DNA of 64,000 nt from Streptomyces sp. 846.5 (lineage in GTDB: Bacteria; Actinomycetota; Actinomycetes; Streptomycetales; Streptomycetaceae). Both the position numbers and the translations under genes were made by a program. Under the pieces are notes generated by a model. The model was not told where the DNA came from, searched no databases, and saw only the letters and a program-made list of their open reading frames with translations. Location of the stretch: NCBI RefSeq assembly GCF_004365705.1, contig NZ_SOBN01000001.1, positions 5,504,001 to 5,568,000 on the forward strand. The letters are read 5' to 3'. This document shows, in pieces, positions 19,749-28,996 of the stretch; positions within the stretch are counted from its first letter, which is position 1, and each line of letters starts with the position of its first letter.

Positions 19749-21596
19749 GTGCCAGGCCCGAGCGGTGGCGGCAAAGAGGGAGGCGGCATCGCGGGGGGAG
19801 GCAACGGAGCGGACGGCAACGGGACGGAGGCGGAGGCCGTGGATCTCGCCCAGGCGCTGCACGCCAGTGAGACCCGCTTCCGTGCCGCGTTCACCGACGC
19901 CGGCATCGGCATGGCCCTGGTCGATCCCCAGGACCGCATCATCGAGGCCAACCCGGCCCTCGCCGAGATGCTGGGCCACTCCGTCCCCGACCTGATCCGG
20001 CTGCACATCCATGAGCTGCTGGACGTCGAGGAGGAGGCGCGCCGGGTCTACCTGGAGCTGCTGCGCGGCGACCGGGACCGGATCCGGCTGGAGAAGCGGC
20101 TCAAGCACCGCGGCGGCCACGCCGTGTGGACCAATGTCACCATCTCGCTGATCCGCGACGCCGCCGGCCGCCCCCAGTACACCCTGGCCATGGTGGAGGA
20201 CGTCTCCGAGGCCCGGCGGCTCGGCGACCGGCTGCACTACCAGGCCGTGCACGACCCGCTGACCATGCTGCCGAACCGTTCCCTCTTCTTCGACCGGCTG
20301 GCCGGGGCCTTCGCCGAGGCCGACCAGCGGATCGGCCTGTGCTACCTCGACCTGGACGGCTTCGCCGCCATCAACGACACCCTGGGCCACCATGTCGGTG
20401 ACGATCTGCTGGTCGCCGTGGCCGAGCGGCTGGAGCAGCGGTTCGTCCCCCGGGGCCACCTGGTGGCCAGGATGGGCGGGGACGAGTTCGCGGTGCTGGT
20501 GCCGCGCAGCGCCGGACCCGAGGAGCTGACGGCGCTGGCGGCGGAGGTGGTGGCCCTGCTCTCGGCCCCCTACGACCTGGCCGGGCAGCGGGTGGTGGCC
20601 ACCGCCAGCGTGGGCGTGGTCGAGCGGCCGGTCCCCGGCACCACGCCCACCGATCTGGTCCGGGACGCAGACGCCACCCTGAGCTGGGCCAAGAGCGACG
20701 GCAGGGCCCGCTGGGCACTCTACGACCCGGAGCGGATCGCCAGCCAGACCACCCGCCAGCTGCTGGCGACGACGATGCTCCCGGCGCTGGAGCGCGGTGA
20801 GTTCGTGGTGGAGTACCAGCCGCTGGTCTCGCTCCAGGGCGCGCCGGAGGCGGCGGCCCTGTGCGGGGTCGAGGCCCTGGTGCGCTGGCAGCACCCGGAG
20901 TTCGGCAAGCTCTCCCCGGACCGCTTCATCGGCATCGCCGAGGAGACCGGCGCCATCGTGCCGCTGGGACGCTGGGTGCTGGAGACGGCGTGCGCCGAGG
21001 GGCGGGCCTGGCTGGAGCGCTTTCCGGAGAGCGAACTGTTCGTCAGCGTCAATCTGGCGGCCCGCCAGTTCTGGGACTCCGACGTGGTCGCCGACGTCGC
21101 CGAGATCCTGGGCAGCACCAGGTTCCCGGCCAGGCTGCTGCAGCTGGAGCTCACCGAGAGCGCGGTGATGGGCCCGGCCGGACGCCCGCTGGAGGCGCTG
21201 CACGCGCTCGCCGCGATGGGGGTGCGCATCGCCATCGACGACTTCGGCACCGGCTACTCCAATCTCGCCTACCTCAGCCGGCTGCCGGTGCACGTCCTCA
21301 AGCTGGACGGCAGCTTCCTGGAGGGCTTCCAGGAGGGCGCCATCGAGGCCACCGCGGCGGTGGCGGGCCCGGCCCGGTACGCCCGCAGGCAGGCGGCCGA
21401 CGAGCAGATCGTGCTGGCCCTGGTGCAGCTGGCGCACGCCCTGGGGCTGACGGTCACCGCCGAGGGCGTGGAGAGCGTGCTGCAGGCCGACCGGCTGCGC
21501 GCCGCCGGCTGCGACACCGCCCAGGGCTGGCACTTCGGGCGGGCGATGCCGCCGGAGGCGATCCTGGCGCTGCTGACCGAACGGCGATCCGGCTGA
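19749..21596 (+). CDS. PAS-GGDEF-EAL cyclic-di-GMP turnover protein
   Basis: About 615 residues: a Gly-rich lead, a PAS domain (about 40-160, FRAAFTDAGIGMALVDPQDR), a GGDEF domain with intact GGDEF at about residue 243, and an EAL domain with intact EAL at about 375 and DDFGTGYSNL. Both active-site signatures are present, so either diguanylate cyclase or phosphodiesterase activity is possible. There are no membrane segments, which makes it resemble the cytosolic developmental regulators of the RmdA type. GTG 19749 has GGGAG just upstream; ATG 19731 in the same frame is an alternative. Confidence 0.88.
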   Translation: MPGPSGGGKEGGGIAGGGNGADGNGTEAEAVDLAQALHASETRFRAAFTDAGIGMALVDPQDRIIEANPALAEMLGHSVPDLIRLHIHELLDVEEEARRVYLELLRGDRDRIRLEKRLKHRGGHAVWTNVTISLIRDAAGRPQYTLAMVEDVSEARRLGDRLHYQAVHDPLTMLPNRSLFFDRLAGAFAEADQRIGLCYLDLDGFAAINDTLGHHVGDDLLVAVAERLEQRFVPRGHLVARMGGDEFAVLVPRSAGPEELTALAAEVVALLSAPYDLAGQRVVATASVGVVERPVPGTTPTDLVRDADATLSWAKSDGRARWALYDPERIASQTTRQLLATTMLPALERGEFVVEYQPLVSLQGAPEAAALCGVEALVRWQHPEFGKLSPDRFIGIAEETGAIVPLGRWVLETACAEGRAWLERFPESELFVSVNLAARQFWDSDVVADVAEILGSTRFPARLLQLELTESAVMGPAGRPLEALHALAAMGVRIAIDDFGTGYSNLAYLSRLPVHVLKLDGSFLEGFQEGAIEATAAVAGPARYARRQAADEQIVLALVQLAHALGLTVTAEGVESVLQADRLRAAGCDTAQGWHFGRAMPPEAILALLTERRSG

Positions 21597-21646
21597 GCCG
21601 TCGTGGGGTTGTGGCTCCAGGCGTCCGGGCGTGGTTGGCTGCTGGG

Positions 21647-23146
21647 GTGCGCTCCCCACTGACGTCCCGCCCCGGCCCGACACCCCGTTCCGACGGCACC
21701 GCCGCCGTCATCGGCAGCGGTCCCAACGGTCTGGCCGCGGCCGTGGTGCTGGCCCGGGCCGGACTGCAGGTCACCGTGTACGAGGCGGCCGGGCAGTTCG
21801 GCGGCGGGCTGCGCACCGTCCCGTTGTTCGAGCCGGACACCGTCCACGACATCTGCTCGGCCGGACACCCCATGGCCGCCGCCTCGCCCTTCTTCCAGGC
21901 CTTCGACCTGCCCGCGCACGGCGTACGGCTGCTCACCCCCGAGCTCTCCTACGCCCACCCGCTGGCCGGCGGCCGGGCCGCCCTGGCCTGGCGCGACCTG
22001 GCCGCCACCGCGGCGGGCCTGGGCGTGGACGGCCCCGCCTGGACCCGGCTGATGACGCCGCTGATGGAGCACAGCCGCGAGCTGGTCGGCCTGATGCTGT
22101 CCGACCTGCGCCGCCCGCCCGCCGATCCGGCGCTCGCCCTGCTGCTCGCCCCCCGGATGCTGCGCCACGGCACCCCGCTGGCGCGGTTCCAGTTCCGCGG
22201 CGAGCCGGCCGGCGCGCTGCTCTCCGGGGTGGCCGCGCACGCCTTCGGGCGGCTGCCGAGCCTCACCGGCGGCGCCATCGCCCTGCTGCTGGGACATCTC
22301 GCGCACACCAGCGGCTGGCCGGTCCCCGCGGGCGGCAGTGCGGCCATCGCCCGGGCCCTGGCCGACGATCTCACCGCGCACGGCGGAAAGATCCACACCG
22401 GGGTGCGGATCGACGACCTGCGCGAGGTGCGGCCGGCCCGGATCGTGCTCGCCGACCTCGGCCCGCGCGAGTTCCTGCGGGTCGCCGGTCCGGCCCTGCC
22501 CCCGCGCTACGCCGCCGCGCTGTCCGCCTTCCGCTACGGCCCGGCCGCAGCCAAGACCGACTTCCTGCTGTCCGAACGGATCCCCTGGACCCATCCCGAC
22601 CTGGCCCGGGCCGGGACGGTCCACATCGGCGGCACCCGGGCCGAGGTCTTCGCCCAGGAGACCCGAAACGCCCTCGGGCTCTCCTCGGAGCGCCCGTTCG
22701 TGCTGGTCATGGACCCGGTCGCGGCCGAACCGGGCCGGGGCCGCCCCGGCAGGTACCCGCTGTGGGCGTACGCCCATGTCCCGCACGGCAGCCCGGCCGA
22801 CGCGAGCGCGGAGATCATCGCCGCGATCGAGCAGCACGCCCCCGGGTTCCGCGATGTCATCACCGCACAACGCTCGCTCAGCGCACCGCAGTTGGAGGCG
22901 TACAACGCCAACTACACCGGCGGCGACATCGGCGCCGGAGCGGTGACGCTGCGTCAGAGCCTGATGCGTCCCGTCCCCCGCTGGGACCCCTACCGGACCC
23001 CGCTGCCGGGTGTCTACCTCTGCTCCGCCTCCACTCCGCCCGGACCCGGCGTCCACGGCATGTCCGGCTACCTCGCCGCCCGTTCGGCGCTGCGCCGGGA
23101 GCTGGGCATCCGCATCCCCAGGCTCCCGGCGCCGCCCCCGGTCTGA
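21647..23146 (+). CDS. NAD(P)/FAD-dependent oxidoreductase, phytoene-dehydrogenase-like
   Basis: A 499-residue flavoprotein with the FAD motif AAVIGSGPNGLAAAVVLARAG near residue 20 and the C-terminal carotenoid-desaturase-like end GVYLCSASTPPGPGVHGMSGY. The length and both ends match the CrtI/phytoene desaturase superfamily, but no carotenoid genes are nearby, so the substrate is unknown. The GTG start is 50 bp after the GGDEF-EAL gene. It converges with the RIO kinase gene, leaving only 7 bp between the stops. Confidence 0.83.
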   Translation: MRSPLTSRPGPTPRSDGTAAVIGSGPNGLAAAVVLARAGLQVTVYEAAGQFGGGLRTVPLFEPDTVHDICSAGHPMAAASPFFQAFDLPAHGVRLLTPELSYAHPLAGGRAALAWRDLAATAAGLGVDGPAWTRLMTPLMEHSRELVGLMLSDLRRPPADPALALLLAPRMLRHGTPLARFQFRGEPAGALLSGVAAHAFGRLPSLTGGAIALLLGHLAHTSGWPVPAGGSAAIARALADDLTAHGGKIHTGVRIDDLREVRPARIVLADLGPREFLRVAGPALPPRYAAALSAFRYGPAAAKTDFLLSERIPWTHPDLARAGTVHIGGTRAEVFAQETRNALGLSSERPFVLVMDPVAAEPGRGRPGRYPLWAYAHVPHGSPADASAEIIAAIEQHAPGFRDVITAQRSLSAPQLEAYNANYTGGDIGAGAVTLRQSLMRPVPRWDPYRTPLPGVYLCSASTPPGPGVHGMSGYLAARSALRRELGIRIPRLPAPPPV

Positions 23147-23153
23147 CCTGTCG

Positions 23154-24071
23154 TCAGTCCAGCCGCGCGTCGAAGGCCAGCTCCCGGGCCAGTCGCTCGA
23201 CGCGCTCCTCGGCGAGCCCGCGCGCGGCGAACCAGGCGCCGACGTTGCGGACATCGCGTTCGAGGAAGGAGCGGCCGCGGGGGTTGGCGATGACGTCGAC
23301 GATCTGCGGGACGTCGATGATGACCAGCCGTCCCTCGTGGACCAGGATGTTGTAGGCGGAGAGGTCGCCGTGGGCGAAGCCGGCCCGGGCGAACAGCACG
23401 AGATTGCGGGTCAGTTGCCCCCACAGGTCCTCCAGGTCGGCCTCCTCGCTGCGGAGTTGGGCCAGCCTCGGGGCGGCCGTGCCGGAGGGGTCGCCGATGA
23501 ACTCCATCAGGATCTCGGTGCCGGTGATCTGCACCGGGTAGGGCACCGCCACGCCCGAGGACCACAGCCGGCACAGCGCCGAGAACTCGGCGGCGGCCCA
23601 CTGGCCGGCGATGGCCTGCTTGCCGAAGTCGGTGCGCTTGGCCATGGCGCGGCTGATCCGGGACTCCTTGTGGACGCGGCCCTCCAGGTAGCCGGAGTCG
23701 CGGTGGAACATCCGGTGCTGGCCGTCGCGGTAGCGCTTGGCGGCCAGCAGGGTGCGCCGGTCGGTGCCGGGGACGCCGCGCTCCAGCAGGAAGACGTCGC
23801 CCTCCTTGCCGGTCTTGACGATGCCGCGCTCGGAGTCGACCGCGCCCAGCTCCGTCACCACCCAGTCGGGACGAGGCTCGGGACCCTTCTCGGTCGGGGT
23901 CGACTGGTCCCAGGTGCTCCAGCGGTCGCCCTCGGGCGGGCCGTCGGAGGTGGAACCGGTGCGGGCGAAGTAGCCGTCGTACTCGGCTACTTCGTTGAGG
24001 CGGTTGCGCTTGCCTCCGCCCTTGGGGCGGACGCGGCTGAAGGACTCACTGTCGGAATAGCTGTCGCGCAC
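23154..24071 (-). CDS. RIO1-type serine protein kinase
   Basis: A 305-residue RIO family kinase. The catalytic loop is AHGDLSAYNILVHEGRLVIIDVPQ, with the HGDLSxYN signature and the metal-binding IDVPQ, and the nucleotide-binding region is GIVKTGKEGDVFLLERG. The N-terminal 60 residues are charged and probably disordered (YSDSESFSRVRPKGGGKRNR). The GTG at 24071 is preceded by GGAG. RIO kinases in archaea and eukaryotes act in ribosome maturation; the role in actinobacteria is not established. Confidence 0.88.
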   Translation of the reverse strand: MRDSYSDSESFSRVRPKGGGKRNRLNEVAEYDGYFARTGSTSDGPPEGDRWSTWDQSTPTEKGPEPRPDWVVTELGAVDSERGIVKTGKEGDVFLLERGVPGTDRRTLLAAKRYRDGQHRMFHRDSGYLEGRVHKESRISRAMAKRTDFGKQAIAGQWAAAEFSALCRLWSSGVAVPYPVQITGTEILMEFIGDPSGTAAPRLAQLRSEEADLEDLWGQLTRNLVLFARAGFAHGDLSAYNILVHEGRLVIIDVPQIVDVIANPRGRSFLERDVRNVGAWFAARGLAEERVERLARELAFDARLD

Positions 24072-24331
24072 GGGAGGGGCTCCTGTGGGATGGCCCACCG
24101 GAGCGCGTGGTCAGCTCAGCCGGCAGGCAGATGACGGGAAAGGGGTGAAGAGGCGTCTGGCGCGCAGGCGTGAGCGCGCCGCGTGATGGCGGCAACCACG
24201 GAGACGCACCTCCTCTCTCGTCACGGCCGGGCGATGGACAGCCCGGTGGCGCAGGAACTCGTTCACCTTAGCGAGCCATCGGCATCGCGCAACCGATTTA
24301 TTCGGCCCGGCAACGACGCCCGGAAACGACA
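24072..24331. other. Gene-free stretch between RIO kinase and tRNA-Lys
   Basis: About 260 bp without a convincing reading frame. It should contain the RIO kinase promoter; no clear operator was seen. Confidence 0.4.
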
Positions 24332-24363
24332 CTGGGGTCCAGCTCCGAAGAGCTGGACCCCAG
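24332..24363 (-). terminator. Terminator of tRNA-Lys copy 1
   Basis: A perfect 14-bp stem (CTGGGGTCCAGCTC and complement) with a CGAA tetraloop, 14 bp after the tRNA 3' end. Confidence 0.85.
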
Positions 24364-24377
24364 GTCCTGCAAGCTGT

Positions 24378-24450
24378 GCGCCGCCAGGGACTCGAACCCC
24401 GGACCCGCTGATTAAGAGTCAGCTGCTCTAACCAACTGAGCTAGCGGCGC
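24378..24450 (-). tRNA. tRNA-Lys(CTT), copy 1
   Basis: 73 bases form a full cloverleaf on the minus strand, with the anticodon loop CTCTTAA giving anticodon CTT, a standard T arm (GGTTCGAACCC) and a 7-bp acceptor stem GCGCCGC/GCGGCGC. CCA is not encoded. The sequence is identical to the copy at 29774-29846. Confidence 0.97.
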
Positions 24451-24562
24451 GTGCTGACCCGACAGAGATTACATGATCCGGCCGGAATCTCCGAATCGGT
24501 ATCCTCGGGGGCGCGGGACCACCCGCGCCAGACAGATCCGCACGTCACCCACGGGGGAACGT

Positions 24563-24889
24563 ATGACCGAGAGCCGCGCCGCCGAGAACACCGAGGCGGT
24601 GGACGCCCACGCGCTGGCGGAGCTGTCCCGTCTGCGGGGGAGTATCGACAACATCGACGCGGCGATCGTCCATATGCTCGCCGAGCGCTTCAAGTGCACC
24701 CAGGAGGTCGGGCGGCTGAAGGCCGAGTACCGTCTGCCCGCGGCCGATCCTGGCCGTGAGCGGGAGCAGATCGAGCGGCTGCGGGAGCTGGCCGGGAACG
24801 CCCGCCTGGACCCGGCCTTCGCGGAGAAGTTCCTGAACTTCATCATCGCCGAGGTCATCCGCCACCACGAGACCATCGCCCGGGCCTGA
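24563..24889 (+). CDS. Chorismate mutase (AroQ class)
   Basis: A 108-residue all-helical chorismate mutase, converting chorismate to prephenate for Phe/Tyr synthesis. Typical AroQ features are LRGSIDNIDAAIVHMLAERF (first helix with catalytic Arg), the Lys in EVGRLKAEY, and the C-terminal NFIIAEVIRHHETIA helix. The ATG follows GGGGGAAC. It has no signal peptide, so it is the cytoplasmic form. It is divergent from tRNA-Lys. Confidence 0.92.
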   Translation: MTESRAAENTEAVDAHALAELSRLRGSIDNIDAAIVHMLAERFKCTQEVGRLKAEYRLPAADPGREREQIERLRELAGNARLDPAFAEKFLNFIIAEVIRHHETIARA

Positions 24890-24958
24890 GCGGTACTGAT
24901 CCTCTCGGCAGTGGGTAGGAGCAGCGGACCAGCGCCGCTCCTGCCCTGTGGGGGAACC

Positions 24959-25336
24959 ATGAAGAAGGCCGTTCCATCGCCCGACGCCAAGCGACGGCCC
25001 CTGGACCGGATGTCCGTCGGCCGATCGGCGTGGGGGCTGTACCGGGAGACCAGGCGGCCCGGCGCGCCCGGGCTGATCCGCCGCCTGGTCGCCGCGCCAC
25101 TGCTGGTCAAGGATGTGACCTTCGGCCGCTACCCGGGTCTGAGGCCGGGTCGGCTCTACGGGTTCTTCCTGCTGATGGCCGTGTATGTGATCAGCCCCAT
25201 CGACGCCATACCCGACTTCATCCCGGTGATCGGCTGGGGTGACGACACCCTGGTGGTGCTCTGGTTCATGAACGGCCTGATGCGCGAGTCGGGCCGGTAC
25301 GTCGAGTGGAGGCGCGCCGGGCGCCTGACCGCCTGA
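24959..25336 (+). CDS. YkvA/DUF1232 family membrane-associated protein
   Basis: A 125-residue protein with one long hydrophobic stretch (RLYGFFLLMAVYVISPIDAI) and the DUF1232 signature YVISPIDAIPDFIPVIGWGDD. The ATG follows GGGGGAACC. The family is widespread, but its biochemical role is unknown. It lies 69 bp after chorismate mutase on the same strand. Confidence 0.85.
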   Translation: MKKAVPSPDAKRRPLDRMSVGRSAWGLYRETRRPGAPGLIRRLVAAPLLVKDVTFGRYPGLRPGRLYGFFLLMAVYVISPIDAIPDFIPVIGWGDDTLVVLWFMNGLMRESGRYVEWRRAGRLTA

Positions 25337-25495
25337 GGGCTCCGCCGAACGGGGGATCGTCGGCCCGAGGGCACCAGGGGTGTCGCATTTATAGGTTTAT
25401 GTGACGCTCTGACTGTTGACGATGAACCCTATGGCCAGGGAAGCAGGACAGTGCGGCGCTGACGGGGCGGCAGCGATACCGGTGGTGATCGGCTG

Positions 25496-26494
25496 ATGTC
25501 GGAGCAGCTGAACGGGTCCATACCCGTCGACCCGGCCGATCCCCTGCTGGACCGCTTCGTCGCGCTGATACCGGCCGGCGAGCGGACGCCGCTGCGGCTC
25601 GCCGCAGGCCTGCTGCAGACGGCCAGACCGCGTCAGTGGATCAAGAACGTGCTGGTGGTGGCCGCCCCGGTGGCCGCCGGCGACCTGTTCGCCCGCACCG
25701 TCCCGCTGCGCCTCGCAGTGGCCTTCCTGGTCTTCACCTGCGCCTCTGCCGCGGTCTACCTGGTCAACGACGCCAAGGACGTGCACGCGGACCGGCGCCA
25801 CCCGGTGAAGTGCCACCGCCCGGTCGCCTCCGGGCTGGTCCCGGTACGGCTCGCCTACGTGACCGGGCTGGTGCTCGCCGCTCTCGCCGTCACGGCCGCG
25901 CTGCTGCTCTGCAGTACGGCGGCGGCCGTGGTGGTGGTCGCCTACCTGGTCATGCAGTTCGCCTACTGCACCTCGCTGAAGCACATGCTGCTGGTCGACC
26001 TGGCCGTGGTCGCCGCCGGGTTCCTGCTGCGCGCCATGGTCGGCGGTCTCGCCGTCGGGCTGCCGCTGTCACGCTGGTTCCTGATCACGGCGGGGTTCGG
26101 CGCGCTGTTCATGGTGTCCGCCAAGCGCTACTCGGAACTGCTGCTGATGCGCGACCACGGCGGCCGCAGCCGCGCCCTGCTGGACGCCTACAGCGACACC
26201 TACCTGCGCTTCGTCTGGCAGCTCGCCGGCGGCGTGACCGTACTCAGCTACTGCCTCTGGGCCCTGGGCACCGCCGGCGCCGCGGATCCCGCGGCAGGAG
26301 CGGGCGCGGCCGGACTGCTGCCCTGGCGCCAGCTCTCCATCGTCCCCTTCGTGCTCGGTGTGATGCGCTACGCCGTCTTCGCTGACCGCGGCACCGCGGG
26401 AGCCCCGGAGGAGATCCTGCTCAAGGACCGCCCGCTGCAGCTCATCGCCGCGGCCTGGCTCGCCGTGTACGGGCTGGCGGTCTGGAACCTCTGA
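25496..26494 (+). CDS. UbiA-type prenyltransferase, decaprenyl-phosphate phosphoribosyltransferase-like
   Basis: A 332-residue integral membrane enzyme with about eight hydrophobic segments. The first Asp-rich motif is NDAKDVHADRRHPVKCHRP, the NDxxDxxxDRxHPxKxxRP form found in decaprenyl-phosphoryl phosphoribose synthases; the lead RPRQWIKNVLVVAAPVAAG is also typical. Those enzymes supply arabinose donors for cell-wall glycans, and streptomycetes carry paralogues of less certain role. The start is an ATG without a strong Shine-Dalgarno. It is monocistronic as far as visible. Confidence 0.86.
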   Translation: MSEQLNGSIPVDPADPLLDRFVALIPAGERTPLRLAAGLLQTARPRQWIKNVLVVAAPVAAGDLFARTVPLRLAVAFLVFTCASAAVYLVNDAKDVHADRRHPVKCHRPVASGLVPVRLAYVTGLVLAALAVTAALLLCSTAAAVVVVAYLVMQFAYCTSLKHMLLVDLAVVAAGFLLRAMVGGLAVGLPLSRWFLITAGFGALFMVSAKRYSELLLMRDHGGRSRALLDAYSDTYLRFVWQLAGGVTVLSYCLWALGTAGAADPAAGAGAAGLLPWRQLSIVPFVLGVMRYAVFADRGTAGAPEEILLKDRPLQLIAAAWLAVYGLAVWNL

Positions 26495-26521
26495 AGCTCT
26501 GAACGCGGCGGACGCCCGATT

Positions 26522-27409
26522 TCACGCCGTGGGACGCTCCAGCATCCGCCGGGCCCGTTCGATCAGGGCCCGGGCGGCGGGGCTGACCGGGCCCTCGGCG
26601 CGCCAGCCGAAGCCGAGGCTGCCGCGCAGGTCGGGGTGGGTGAGCCTGAGCGGATGCAGGTCGTCGCGGGCCTTGGCGATGGACTCCGGCAGGATGGCCA
26701 CGCCCAGGTTCTGCGCGGCCAGCTGCGCCAGCACCATCGGGGTCCCGGCCTCGAAGGCGATCTGCGGGGTGAACCCGGCGGCGGCGCAGGCGTCGTCGAG
26801 CAGGGAGCGGATGCCGGTGCCGGGCGGGAGGCAGATCAGCACCTGGTCCCGCAGCGCGCCGACCGGGATCGTGGACCGGGCCGCCAGCTCGCTGTCGTGG
26901 CTGACGGCGGCGACGATCGGCTCCTCGGTGACGACGATCACCTCCAGACCCGGCGGCGGCGCGGTGCCGAAGGCGATCACCGCCGCGTCCAGCCGTCCCT
27001 CGCGCAGCCCGGAGACCAGCCGGTCCGTGCTGTCCTCGCCGAGGGTGATCTCGACCGCCGGGTGGTCCCGGTGGAACTCGGCCAGCAGCGTGGCGAGGTC
27101 GACCCCGTGCGAGGTGACCGTGCCGATGGCGATCCGTCCGCTCAGCAGCCCGGTCAGTTCGCCGACGGCGAGACGGACCCCGTCCACCGAGGCGAGCGCG
27201 GCCCGCGCGTACGGGAGCACGGCCGCGCCCACCTCGGTCAGCCGGACCGTGCGCCCGGACCGGTCCAGCAGCTCCTGGCCGAGCTCCCGCTCCAGCCGGC
27301 GGATCTGCGCGCTCACCCCGGGCTACGCCACGTGCAGCTTCTCGGCGGCCCGGGTGAAGTTGGCCTCCTCGGCCACGGTCACGAAGTACTCGAGCTGCCG
27401 CAGTTCCAT
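26522..27409 (-). pseudogene. LysR family regulator interrupted by an amber codon
   Basis: Reading from the ATG at 27409 gives MELRQLEYFVTVAEEANF, a perfect LysR winged-helix start. Codon 29 is TAG (27325-27323) where family members have Gln (VA-Q-PGVSAQIRRLE), so a single C-to-T change (CAG to TAG) explains it. Beyond it the frame is intact to 26522 and encodes the rest of a LysR protein (GVSAQIRRLERELGQELLDR, then a substrate-binding domain), 295 residues in all. A GTG three codons after the stop could restart translation, but without most of the DNA-binding helix. It is probably non-functional unless suppressed. Confidence 0.85.
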
Positions 27410-27440
27410 GGCACCCGATGCTAGAGCCTGGCCCGAGCAG

Positions 27441-28415
27441 TCAGCCCTGCCGGAGCCGCGGCGGCAGCCAGGCCAGCTGGACGGCCTGCTGGAACGGGCC
27501 GCCGCCCTCGTGGCCGTTGAAGTCGTACACCTCGATCGCCTTGTCCTCGTTCGCGTAGGCGTTGAACGCGGCGAAGACCGTGGACGGCGGGCAGACGTCG
27601 TCCTCCAGTGCGGTGGAGAACAGCGCGGGCGCTCCGGCGCGGGCCGCGAAGTGCACGCCGTCGAAGTAGCCGAGGGTGCGGCGGGCCTGCTCGATCCGGT
27701 TGCGGTGGGTCTTCAGGTAGTTGCCGATCTCCCGGTAGGGGTGGCTGTCGGTCATCGTGATCGCGCGCGGGAAGTCGCAGAGGAACGGGACGTCCGGCGC
27801 GGCCGCCAGCAGGTCGGGGACCAGGCCGCTGACGGCCAGGGTGATCCCGCCGCCCTGGCTGACCCCGGTCACGGCGGTGCGCGAGGAGTCGGTGAGCGGG
27901 TGCGAGCGGGCTGCCTCGACGGCGCGCACCCCGTCGGCGAAGACCCGGCGGTAGTAGTAGTCGTGCGGGTCCTCGATGCCCCTGGTCATGAAGCCGGGGT
28001 AGGCGGGCGTGCTGCCGACCGGGTCCGGGGTGTCACCGGTCGCCCAGCCGCTGCCCTGACCACGGGTGTCCATGACGAAGTGGGCGAAACCGGCCGAGGC
28101 CCAGAGCAGATGGGTGTGCGCCTGTCCCCGTCCGCCGCCGTAGCCGATGAACTCCACCACCAGCGGCAGCGGTTCGACCGTTCCGGCCGGCAGTACGAGC
28201 CACCCCTTGACCGGCTGTCCGCCGTACCCGGCGAAGGTCACGTCGTGGACCTCCACCGTGGACAGTCCGGTCTCGACCCGTTCGAAGCGGGCGTCGAGGT
28301 CGTGCGACCGGGTCTCGGCCAGGGTCTTGGACCAGAACTGGTCGAAGTCGGCGGGCTCGGCCGCCGAACTGCGGTAGCTGCGGAGCTCGTCCAGGGGCAG
28401 GTCGAACAGGGCCAT
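27441..28415 (-). CDS. Acetylxylan esterase / cephalosporin-C deacetylase (CE7 family)
   Basis: A 324-residue alpha/beta hydrolase. The catalytic triad is visible: Ser in GVSQGGG, Asp in TALEDDVCPPS and His in NGHEGG, together with the CE7 landmark DTRGQGSGW. It lacks a signal peptide, so it deacetylates imported xylo-oligosaccharides or other small acetyl esters in the cytoplasm. It lies just upstream of the broken LysR gene on the same strand (31 bp apart). No CE7 partner transporter is nearby. Confidence 0.9.
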   Translation of the reverse strand: MALFDLPLDELRSYRSSAAEPADFDQFWSKTLAETRSHDLDARFERVETGLSTVEVHDVTFAGYGGQPVKGWLVLPAGTVEPLPLVVEFIGYGGGRGQAHTHLLWASAGFAHFVMDTRGQGSGWATGDTPDPVGSTPAYPGFMTRGIEDPHDYYYRRVFADGVRAVEAARSHPLTDSSRTAVTGVSQGGGITLAVSGLVPDLLAAAPDVPFLCDFPRAITMTDSHPYREIGNYLKTHRNRIEQARRTLGYFDGVHFAARAGAPALFSTALEDDVCPPSTVFAAFNAYANEDKAIEVYDFNGHEGGGPFQQAVQLAWLPPRLRQG

Positions 28416-28666
28416 CGTCAGCCGTCCTTCGTCATGCGTCGCTGCTTGATCCGATCAGGTGATCATTCCATCTCGGTCCGGCCTCCCGCTGCACCTGACG
28501 GACCGTTAGGCCATTGGACTCCTTCTCTGCTCCGTCCGTTGGAATCCGGATACGAACGCGATTCGCCGGGACCGGGCCGGGATACCCCTCTGCCCACGAT
28601 GGGCGCATCCCCGTGGCCGCCGACCGGTGTCCGCGCTGTCGTCCAGTTCAGTTCCCGGAGGATTGC

Positions 28667-28996
28667 ATGAACCTTCTTCGCAGCGCAGGAACGGGCATGG
28701 CCGTCCTGGCACTCGCTCTCGGTGCGGCCGGCCCGGTCTACGCCGCGGCCGCTCCCGCCGTGTCCCACGTGGCCGGCGTCAAGGCGGACGGCCCGTCCGC
28801 CGGCGACGACTCCCCCTGGGCCGGACGGCGCCACCACCGTCACCACCACCACGGCCGTGACCGTGACGACCGCTGGGGCCGTGACCGTGACGACCGTCGT
28901 GGCCACCACCGCTGGGGCCACGAGCACGGTGTCGACGCGGGTGGCGGCGCCATGGCGAGCTCGGTTGCCTCGCTGACGCAGCACATCGGTGGCTGA
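28667..28996 (+). CDS. Small secreted His/Arg/Asp-rich protein
   Basis: A 109-residue protein starting after CGGAGG. Residues 1-27 form a signal peptide (hydrophobic GMAVLALALGAAGPVYA, cleavage near AAA). The mature part is short, with a highly charged block (RRHHRHHHHGRDRDD followed by imperfect repeats of GRDRDDR and HHRWGHEHG) that could bind metal or nucleic acid. No cysteine or LPXTG motif is present. The last eight bases overlap the sortase gene, so the two are translationally coupled. Confidence 0.75.
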   Translation: MNLLRSAGTGMAVLALALGAAGPVYAAAAPAVSHVAGVKADGPSAGDDSPWAGRRHHRHHHHGRDRDDRWGRDRDDRRGHHRWGHEHGVDAGGGAMASSVASLTQHIGG

